Positions 1-5,111 of a stretch of 9,223 nucleotides of DNA are shown here, piece after piece; the first letter of the stretch is position 1, and every line of letters begins with the position of its first letter. The position numbers and the translations under genes were made by a program. The stretch is from assembly GCA_027293245.1 (NCBI GenBank), contig JAPUFZ010000078.1:1-9223 (forward strand), given 5' to 3'. Below the pieces are notes generated by a model. The model ran no database searches. It saw only the letters and a program-made list of their open reading frames with translations, and had not been told where the DNA came from. Source of the stretch: Gammaproteobacteria bacterium. GTDB taxonomy: Bacteria > Pseudomonadota > Gammaproteobacteria > GCA-001735895.

Positions 1-691
1 GACATACCGAATCAACTATGCGGTCCTCTGCAATCTCATGTGACCCGCTGGCATCGCTGAGAGCACCGGTGGGACAGGCGTCAACACATTCACCGCAGGC
101 AACGCAGGAGCTTTCGCCCAGGGGATCGCCGAGATCGAATACGATTTCAGTATGGTGGCCGCGTAACGCGAGGCCGATGACATCGTTAACCTGGGTTTCA
201 CGGCAGGCACGCAGGCAACGGGTGCACTGGATGCAGGCGTCGAGGTTAACCGCGATCGCCGGATGCGACAAATCAGCCGCCGGCTGATGGCGTGGCTTGA
301 ATCTCGGATCGCGCACTCCGAGTTTATTCGCCCATTGCGCCAGTTCATTGTCGATCGTGTAGGACTGCGCGGGCATATCAGAGAGCAATAATTCAAGCAC
401 CAGCTTTTGTGATTTTAACGCCCGCTCATTGTTCGAAAACACGACCATGCCGGGCGTTGGATTACGGCAACAACTCGGCGCCAATACGCGTTCGCCTTCA
501 ATTTCGACCATACAGGCACGACAGTTGCCATCGGCACGTAAATCTATTTCTTCGGAATAACAAAGATGGGGGATTTCTGTACCCGTTCGTTTTGCTGTCT
601 GGATAATGGTTTCGCCGGGCAGGGCCTCGACAGTTTTGCCGTTCAGGCTGAACTCGATGGTTTCGAATACTGACTCTGGAATAGCACTCAT
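1..691 (-). CDS. fdhA: NAD-dependent formate dehydrogenase, alpha (catalytic) subunit, N-terminal part only
   Basis: Seen: the first 230 residues of a protein that runs off the left edge. Residues 10-80 form a plant-type [2Fe-2S] ferredoxin domain with ligands C44, C57, C60 and C74 or C75. Residues 143-210 carry two [4Fe-4S] motifs: C153, C156, C159, C163 and C196, C199, C202, C206. Known: this order opens the large subunit of soluble molybdenum or tungsten NAD-dependent formate dehydrogenases (FdsA, Fdh1A), where the clusters pass electrons from the bis-MGD site, which lies beyond this window, to the beta subunit and NAD. The ATG at 689-691 overlaps the TAA of the beta gene (TAATG), and GGAGG sits 10 bases upstream at 702-706, so translation is probably coupled. 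Odd: the NuoG-type His/Cys cluster segment (residues 100-128) has no cysteine. Alternative: another NuoG-like oxidoreductase or a hydrogenase diaphorase subunit, less likely beside this beta subunit. Confidence 0.9.
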   Translation of the reverse strand, partial: MSAIPESVFETIEFSLNGKTVEALPGETIIQTAKRTGTEIPHLCYSEEIDLRADGNCRACMVEIEGERVLAPSCCRNPTPGMVVFSNNERALKSQKLVLELLLSDMPAQSYTIDNELAQWANKLGVRDPRFKPRHQPAADLSHPAIAVNLDACIQCTRCLRACRETQVNDVIGLALRGHHTEIVFDLGDPLGESSCVACGECVDACPTGALSDASGSHEIAEDRIVDSVC

Positions 692-2409
692 TACTTTTCA
701 TCCTCCGGTTCTAAACCTAACTCATGCGGGAAATACTTGATCACCGACAATATCGGATTCGGCGCAGCCTGCCCGAGGCCGCAAATCGAGGCATCGATCA
801 TCACGCTGGAAAGATCCCTGAGCGCTTCGATGTCCCAGTTGTCCGTTTGCATGATACTGACGGCTTTTTCGGTGCCCACACGGCAGGGGGTACATTGCCC
901 ACAGGATTCATGCGCAAAAAATTTCAACGAGTTGAGTGCGGCCTGTTTGGCAGTATCTGCATCGGATAAAACGATAACGGCGGCAGAACCGATGAAACAG
1001 TCGTAAGGCTGCAGGGTATCGAAGTCGAGTGGTATGTCACCGAGCGACGCCGGCAAAATCCCGCCGGATGCACCGCCCGGGAAATAGCCATAGAATTCGT
1101 GGCCGTCGCGCATGCCACCACAGTATTCTTCGATCAGCTCCCGCATGGTAATGCCGGCAGGCGCCAGGTGCACGCCAGGCTTGTTAACCCGGCCCGATAC
1201 CGAAAAGCTGCGCAGTCCCTTGCGTCCATTACGGCCCTGCGAGTCGAACCATTCTGAGCCTTTATCGACCACATCACGAACCCACCACAGGGTCTCGCAG
1301 TTGTGTTCCAGGGTCGGTCGTCCAAACAAACCAACCTCGGCCACATAGGGAGGACGAAGTCGCGGCATGCCACGCTTGCCTTCAATCGATTCGATCATTG
1401 CCGATTCTTCACCGCAGATATAAGCCCCGGCACCACGCCGCAGTTCGATACGCGGCAAATCGTAGCCTGACTCGCTTTGCAAGGCCTCTATCGCTAACCT
1501 TAAAATCGCGCTAACCGAGGGGTACTCGTCACGCACATAGATATAGCAATGGTCTATACCGATTACACTCGCCGCGATTAGCATGCCTTCAAGAAATCGA
1601 TGCGGATCCTTAAGCATGTAATAACGGTCCTTGAAGGTGCCCGGCTCGCCCTCGTCAATATTGATTGCCATTAAACGTGGCGCCGCCTGTTCCCGCAGAA
1701 TTCCCCATTTACGGCCTACCGGAAAACCGGCGCCACCGAGGCCACGCAATGCTGTGCCGTTTAATACTTCGATGATTTCATCGCCGCTGATCTTGCCCGC
1801 AAGCAACCGGTGGTAGATTCGATAACCGCCGTCTGCCTTATAAGCTGCATAATCGATGCTGTTGTCTGGCATCGACTGGCTAATTTCTCCAGCATCGACC
1901 GCGGCTTTCACGCTTTCGTTTTGCGCACGGTCGATGGTATTTTGGCCGACGACTGCAACCGGCGCCATATCGCAACGACCGACGCAGGGTACGCGTTGCA
2001 CCCTGACTTCATTACCGAGCGACGATTCGAGGGCGCTGATCAATTCCTGCGCTCCCGCCATCTCACAGCTCACCGACTCGCAAACGCGAACCGTCAGTGG
2101 CGGTGGGACCCTGTCATTTTCCTTTACCACATCGAAATGGTGATAAAAACTCGCCGCTTCGTAAACCTCGGTAGGCGCCAGTCTCATTTCACTGGCCAGA
2201 GCAACCAGGTGGGCCGCCGAGAGATGGCCGAATTTATCCTGAATTTTGTGCAAATGTTCGATCAACAAATCTTTCGCGCGTGACTCATCACCGAGTAGGC
2301 TCTGCACTTGCAAAAGCGCATTGATATCGACAATTCTGCCCTTGGTTTTGCCACGCCTGCGTTTGCGCCTGTTGTCAACCGTTTGCGGATTTTTCTCTGT
2401 TATCGACAT
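691..2409 (-). CDS. fdhB: NAD-dependent formate dehydrogenase, beta subunit (NuoE-NuoF fusion, diaphorase)
   Basis: Oxidises the iron-sulphur chain of the alpha subunit and reduces NAD in the cytoplasm. Seen, in 572 residues: a very basic N-terminus (residues 14-25); a NuoE-like part with a helical segment and a thioredoxin-like [2Fe-2S] domain (C110, C115, C142, C146); then a NuoF-like part from about residue 185, with the glycine-rich GGAGFPVGRKW at 225-235, the NADH-loop motif DEGEPGTFKDR at 252-262, GAGAYICGEES at 326-336 and the [4Fe-4S] ligands C503, C506, C509 and C543. Known: Fdh1B of Methylorubrum extorquens is the same fusion and, from memory, of the same length; in FdsGBA enzymes a complete NuoE is a separate subunit. 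Start: ATG at 2407-2409 preceded by AGAGAG four bases upstream. A GTG at 2443-2445 would add 12 residues but lies in the loop of a leader hairpin. First gene of the operon. Confidence 0.93.
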   Translation of the reverse strand: MSITEKNPQTVDNRRKRRRGKTKGRIVDINALLQVQSLLGDESRAKDLLIEHLHKIQDKFGHLSAAHLVALASEMRLAPTEVYEAASFYHHFDVVKENDRVPPPLTVRVCESVSCEMAGAQELISALESSLGNEVRVQRVPCVGRCDMAPVAVVGQNTIDRAQNESVKAAVDAGEISQSMPDNSIDYAAYKADGGYRIYHRLLAGKISGDEIIEVLNGTALRGLGGAGFPVGRKWGILREQAAPRLMAINIDEGEPGTFKDRYYMLKDPHRFLEGMLIAASVIGIDHCYIYVRDEYPSVSAILRLAIEALQSESGYDLPRIELRRGAGAYICGEESAMIESIEGKRGMPRLRPPYVAEVGLFGRPTLEHNCETLWWVRDVVDKGSEWFDSQGRNGRKGLRSFSVSGRVNKPGVHLAPAGITMRELIEEYCGGMRDGHEFYGYFPGGASGGILPASLGDIPLDFDTLQPYDCFIGSAAVIVLSDADTAKQAALNSLKFFAHESCGQCTPCRVGTEKAVSIMQTDNWDIEALRDLSSVMIDASICGLGQAAPNPILSVIKYFPHELGLEPEDEK

Positions 2410-2421
2410 AGACTCTCTACT

Positions 2422-2442
2422 ATTGGTGGGTCCAGCACCAAT
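2422..2442 (-). promoter_or_regulatory. Alternative leader hairpin B upstream of fdhB
   Basis: Read on the minus strand, ATTGGTG and CACCAAT form a perfect 7-bp stem around a 7-base loop. It shares 13 bases (2430-2442) with the larger hairpin at 2430-2456, so both cannot form at once. Its 3' arm ends 12 bases before the fdhB ATG, directly upstream of the AGAGAG ribosome binding site. A role in controlling fdh translation is inference. Confidence 0.4.
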
Positions 2443-2456
2443 CACTGGTACTGGAC
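2430..2456 (-). promoter_or_regulatory. Leader hairpin A upstream of fdhB
   Basis: On the minus strand GTCCAGTACCA and TGGTGCTGGAC form an 11-bp stem around the 5-base loop GTGAT. The single non-Watson-Crick position is a U-G wobble in the minus-strand RNA but an A-C mismatch in a plus-strand RNA. This favours a structure in the fdh transcript over one in a rightward RNA. No T-run follows, so it is not a terminator. It could instead be a DNA operator. It lies 20 bases upstream of the fdhB start. Confidence 0.55.
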
Positions 2457-2506
2457 ATCTTTAGTTGTTACCGGCAATTCCGGCACGTTTCGGTAGCCAA
2501 TCTTAA

Positions 2507-2535
2507 ATTTTATCTCCTGACTATCTATTTGGGAA
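2507..2535 (-). promoter_or_regulatory. Candidate sigma-70 promoter of the fdh operon
   Basis: On the minus strand TTCCCA (2530-2535, 4 of 6 to TTGACA) and TAAAAT (2507-2512, 5 of 6 to TATAAT) are separated by exactly 17 bases. Transcription would start near 2500, giving a leader of about 90 bases that contains both fdh hairpins. An AGGAG lies inside the spacer with no open frame behind it, so it is unlikely to be a ribosome binding site. Confidence 0.4.
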
Positions 2536-2721
2536 GCGCAATTAACTGCTCTGCGAACTTCTTTCCCGGGCACAGTAGAGCCAGGGACGACAAAGCATAG
2601 TGTCTTTGCCAAACATTGATATCATCCAAATCGACAAGTTGTGTACTGATTTCGACACTAAAGTACTCCTTCAATGAGTACTGTTGACGTGGCGCAGTAG
2701 CCAATATCAACAAAATTTGTC

Positions 2722-2751
2722 TTGACGAGGGATAGTTACTCAAAACATCAT
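2722..2751 (+). promoter_or_regulatory. Possible promoter of the DUF1285 operon, perhaps giving a leaderless mRNA
   Basis: TTGACG at 2722-2727 and CATCAT at 2746-2751 (4 of 6 to TATAAT) are 18 bases apart. The ATG at 2758 would then lie about where transcription begins. No Shine-Dalgarno sequence is visible before that ATG, which fits a leaderless or weakly initiated message. The -10 match is poor and the call is tentative. Confidence 0.25.
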
Positions 2752-2757
2752 TGCACG

Positions 2758-3327
2758 ATGTCTGAATTAGACCAGTTGTTAAATGAAATCGAGCAGGCCG
2801 AATCGGCCAGCCAAAAGAGTAAAAACTGGCACCCCGAACATAAAGGTTCGATCGATATCCGCATCGCTGTCGATGGTAGCTGGTACCACGAGGGCCGAGT
2901 GTTTCAACGCCCTGCCCTGGTAAAACTGTTTGCCAGCGTGTTACGCAAAGAAAAAAGTGGTTACTACCTGGTGACACCGGTGGAGAAACTAGCGATACAG
3001 GTTGACGACGCACCCTTTGTCGCGACGATGCTGGAATCGATCGTCGACAATGGTCATCAGGCTCTGGTATTCACGACCAATCTCGATGAACGAGTAGTGG
3101 CGGATCATCGACACCCGATAAGAGTCGAAATTGACCCTGTCAGTAACGAACCCAGGCCATATATCCGGGTTCGCGACCAGCTCGAAGCATTGATCGGGCG
3201 CAGCGCCTTTTACGACCTGCTCAATCTGGCCAGGCAGAGCGAGCACGCTGGTAATCATTTTTTAACCATTAGCAGCATGGGAACCGAATTTGTTCTCGGT
3301 TGCACCGACAACCCGGAAAAGCCGTAA
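2758..3327 (+). CDS. DUF1285 family protein of unknown function
   Basis: A 189-residue soluble protein with no signal peptide or membrane segment. Seen: the conserved pattern I associate with DUF1285, namely W24 and P26 near the N-terminus, a GSIDIRIAVDGSWYHEG stretch at 30-46, R51 and the LVKLFASVLR helix at 54-63, then GYYLVTPVEK at 68-77 and VDDAPFVA at 82-89, and a later YIRVRDQLEALIGR at 135-148. Known: the family is widespread in proteobacteria, has solved structures, and has no assigned activity that I know of. Start: the ATG at 2758 begins the conserved region. A TTG at 2722 would add 12 unconserved residues and coincides with a possible -35 element. The stop TAA directly abuts the next ATG, so the gene is probably co-transcribed with the aminotransferase and sulfotransferase genes. 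That says nothing firm about function, since DUF1285 genes may simply be hitchhiking in the operon. Confidence 0.88.
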   Translation: MSELDQLLNEIEQAESASQKSKNWHPEHKGSIDIRIAVDGSWYHEGRVFQRPALVKLFASVLRKEKSGYYLVTPVEKLAIQVDDAPFVATMLESIVDNGHQALVFTTNLDERVVADHRHPIRVEIDPVSNEPRPYIRVRDQLEALIGRSAFYDLLNLARQSEHAGNHFLTISSMGTEFVLGCTDNPEKP

Positions 3328-4239
3328 ATGAAAGGCACTCACGAATATAAAGACGATCCGAGAAACGCATCGATACTGATCGATATCAATGGTGAACTGT
3401 TCGCACGCGACGAGGCAAAAGTTTCCGTTTTTGACAGTGGCTTCGTTCTCGGTGACGGGGTATGGGAGGGGTTGCGCGTCCATCACGGCAAAATTGTATT
3501 TCTCGAACAGCACCTTGATCGTCTGTATGGCGGCGCCAAGGCACTCGATATGGAAATGGACGTTTCAGCCGAGCAACTCACCAGGCGGCTCTACAATGTG
3601 CTCGAAGCGAACGCCATGCAAGATGGCGTACACATCCGTTTGATGGTATCGCGGGGTGTGAAGGCAACACCTTATCAGGATCCGCGTATCACCATCACGC
3701 CACCGACTATCGTGATCATCCCGGAGTACAAAAATGCGCTGCCGGAAACAGCCACCCGCGGTATTCGCCTGTTTACCGTCCATGTGCGGCGTGGTTACCC
3801 CGATGTGCAGGATCCGAAACTCAACAGCCACTCGAAACTCAATTGCATCACTGCCTGTATTCAGGCCACCAAAGCCGGTGCTGACGAAGCGCTGATGCTG
3901 GATCCACATGGATTTGTCGCGACCTGCAATTCGACACATTTTTTCATTGTTAAAAAGGGCGCGGTCTGGACTTCTAGCGGAGACTATTGCCTGGACGGTA
4001 TTACCCGCGGGGTCGTGATCCAACTCTGTGAAGATAACGACATCCCGGTGTATCAGAAAAATTTCAGCCTCACCGATGTCTATAGTGCAGACGAGGCTTT
4101 TGTTACCGGCACCTTTGCCGGGCTTGCGCCGGTGAGTGAAATTGACGGGCGGGTGATAGGTGACGGCGAGCGCGGCCCAGTGGTCGAATCCCTGCAACAG
4201 CTTTACCTGGATCTGCTCGAAAACGAAAGCAGCCAGTGA
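3328..4239 (+). CDS. Class IV PLP-dependent aminotransferase (branched-chain / D-amino-acid type) with unusual active site
   Basis: 303 residues, a normal length for fold-type IV aminotransferases such as IlvE, D-amino-acid aminotransferase and aminodeoxychorismate lyase. Seen: the N-terminal pattern SVFDSGFVLGDGVWEG (33-48) with R50, the small-domain arginine region near R64, the lysine expected to bind PLP at K170 in SHSKLN, then DEALMLD (186-192), LDGITRG (222-228) and a C-terminal FVTGTFAGLAPV (258-269). Odd: where the family usually has a glutamate contacting the PLP ring nitrogen (the V-x-E pattern), this protein has T199, in GFVATCNSTHFF; a usual asparagine is H204. The surrounding motifs are intact, so this is not gene decay. 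Start: ATG at 3328 directly follows the upstream TAA, with GGAAAA about 7 bases before it. It overlaps the sulfotransferase gene by 4 bases. Substrate unknown; not safely called IlvE. Confidence 0.88.
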   Translation: MKGTHEYKDDPRNASILIDINGELFARDEAKVSVFDSGFVLGDGVWEGLRVHHGKIVFLEQHLDRLYGGAKALDMEMDVSAEQLTRRLYNVLEANAMQDGVHIRLMVSRGVKATPYQDPRITITPPTIVIIPEYKNALPETATRGIRLFTVHVRRGYPDVQDPKLNSHSKLNCITACIQATKAGADEALMLDPHGFVATCNSTHFFIVKKGAVWTSSGDYCLDGITRGVVIQLCEDNDIPVYQKNFSLTDVYSADEAFVTGTFAGLAPVSEIDGRVIGDGERGPVVESLQQLYLDLLENESSQ

Positions 4240-5000
4240 ATCCCATTCGCATCGCCATGTGGTCGGGACCACGCAACATTTCGACCGCGCTGATGCGCGC
4301 CTTTGAAAATCGCAGCGATTGCGTGGTCTGGGATGAACCACTATATGGCTACTATTTGTCCGCTACCGGTATACCGCACCCCGGGGCTGCCGAGATCATC
4401 GCGCACCAGGGTACCGACTGGTTAGAAATTACCGGCCGCTGCGCTGGCGAAATACCCGGACACAAGACTGTATTTTATCAAAAGCACATGACACTCCACC
4501 TGTTGCCCGCAATCGACCGCCAATGGATGGCTTCTCTGTGCCACTGTTTTTTGATTCGAAAGCCGGAACGAGTAGTTGCTTCTTATGCTGCGGTGCGCGA
4601 AGACTTGACTCTGGATGACATTGGTTTGGTACAACAGGCCGAATTGTTCGATTTTGTGAGTGAAACAGCTGGAGAATTTCCATTGGTAATCGATAGCCGG
4701 GAGTTTTTACTGAATCCTGAGGCTGGATTACGTCGTCTTTGCTACCGACTGGGCCTCCAGTTTGAAAACAACATGTTGACCTGGCCCAAAGGCCCGCGTG
4801 ATAGTGACGGGGTCTGGGCCAAATACTGGTATGAGTCGGTATGGAATTCCGACGGATTCGCGCCCTACCAGGAAAAACCGCTATCGCTGGGCGCCCGGGA
4901 CCAGCTCATCGCCGACCGGGCCCGACCATATTATGAGCATCTATTCCAGTATAGTGAATTGCTCAAAAAATTATCCAGGGGATCTCTGATTCATTCATGA
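4236..5000 (+). CDS. Small sulfotransferase-like P-loop protein
   Basis: 254 residues, cytoplasmic, no signal peptide. Seen: a P-loop-like motif at the N-terminus, SGPRNISTAL (10-19), as in the 5'-phosphosulphate loop of PAPS-dependent sulfotransferases, and a later RKPERVVASYAAV (108-120) matching the 3'-phosphate-binding motif (R, then S about eight residues on). Known: sulfotransferases move sulphate from PAPS to hydroxyl or amine acceptors. Whether this short family really uses PAPS is not shown by the sequence. Start: GTG at 4236 overlapping the aminotransferase TGA as GTGA, a typical coupled junction; the first residues (MNPIRIAMWSGPR) fit the family start. The last eight codons lie inside a 46-bp palindrome, and the stop TGA sits at its centre. 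From memory, plant proteins annotated as branched-chain-aminotransferase-like join a P-loop domain of this kind to a class IV aminotransferase domain, which supports a shared function with the upstream gene. Confidence 0.8.
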   Translation: MNPIRIAMWSGPRNISTALMRAFENRSDCVVWDEPLYGYYLSATGIPHPGAAEIIAHQGTDWLEITGRCAGEIPGHKTVFYQKHMTLHLLPAIDRQWMASLCHCFLIRKPERVVASYAAVREDLTLDDIGLVQQAELFDFVSETAGEFPLVIDSREFLLNPEAGLRRLCYRLGLQFENNMLTWPKGPRDSDGVWAKYWYESVWNSDGFAPYQEKPLSLGARDQLIADRARPYYEHLFQYSELLKKLSRGSLIHS

Positions 5001-5020
5001 ATGAATCAGAGACCCCCTGG
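4975..5020. repeat. 46-bp near-perfect palindrome spanning the sulfotransferase stop codon
   Basis: The arms are CCAGGGG, one mismatched base, then TCTCTGATTCATTCA, followed by the exact reverse complement. This gives 22 of 23 paired positions (the A at 4982 opposes the C at 5013) with no spacer; the centre is between 4997 and 4998, the first base of the TGA stop. In RNA this would be a very stable hairpin with a 4-base loop. No T-run follows on the plus strand, but on the minus strand the hairpin is followed by ATAA and six Ts (from the A-run at 4965-4970), an intrinsic-terminator arrangement for leftward transcription. It may act as a 3' stabiliser or processing element for the plus-strand operon, as a block to antisense transcription, or as a protein-binding palindrome. 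Confidence 0.85.
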
Positions 5021-5085
5021 CAATGCAAAATATCTAACACTTTTACCCCTATCACCTACACTTGCAGCAAGGTACACTCTGAGAT

Positions 5086-5095
5086 GAACTAGTTC
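5086..5095. promoter_or_regulatory. Small palindrome upstream of the metallo-hydrolase/cNMP gene
   Basis: GAACTAGTTC is a perfect 10-bp palindrome 16 bases before the ATG at 5112, followed by GAGTTC, which repeats part of the arm. It could be an operator or simply chance. No good sigma-70 promoter and no clear Shine-Dalgarno sequence were found in 5001-5111; TACACT at 5073-5078 is a weak -10 candidate. Confidence 0.25.
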
Positions 5096-5111
5096 GAGTT
5101 CCAGCAAATAT

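Larger units (their letters stand above)
2410..2757. other. Divergent intergenic region between fdhB and the DUF1285 gene
   Basis: This 348-bp stretch separates the minus-strand fdh operon from the plus-strand DUF1285 operon and must carry both promoters. It contains a candidate fdh promoter (2507-2535), two overlapping inverted repeats in the fdh leader (2422-2456), an inverted repeat with AGTACTC arms (2662-2682), and a TTGACG at 2722 that may be the -35 of the rightward promoter. A minus-strand reading frame ends at 2525 (72 codons if it begins at the TTG at 2743). It has no convincing ribosome binding site, and I recognise no family in it. No tRNA or known riboswitch was recognised. Confidence 0.7.

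Noticed and set aside
1810..2283. Open frame of 157 codons on the plus strand
   Set aside because: It is antisense to the NuoE-like part of fdhB, whose cluster ligands and motifs are intact, and has no domain of its own.
2410..2445. Upstream GTG start adding 12 residues to fdhB
   Set aside because: The ATG at 2409 has a purine-rich ribosome binding site and gives the expected family length; the GTG sits in the loop of a hairpin with no ribosome binding site.
3328..4239. Naming the aminotransferase ilvE
   Set aside because: The active-site Glu is replaced and the gene context is not branched-chain amino acid synthesis, so only the fold class can be supported.
3565..4341. Long open frame of 258 codons on the minus strand
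   Set aside because: It lies opposite the well-supported aminotransferase and the start of the sulfotransferase gene, and its translation shows no recognisable domain.
4975..5020. Normal rho-independent terminator of the aminotransferase operon
   Set aside because: The hairpin is strong, but no T-run follows it on the plus strand (the next bases are CAATGCAAAA), so it does not have terminator form in the operon's direction.
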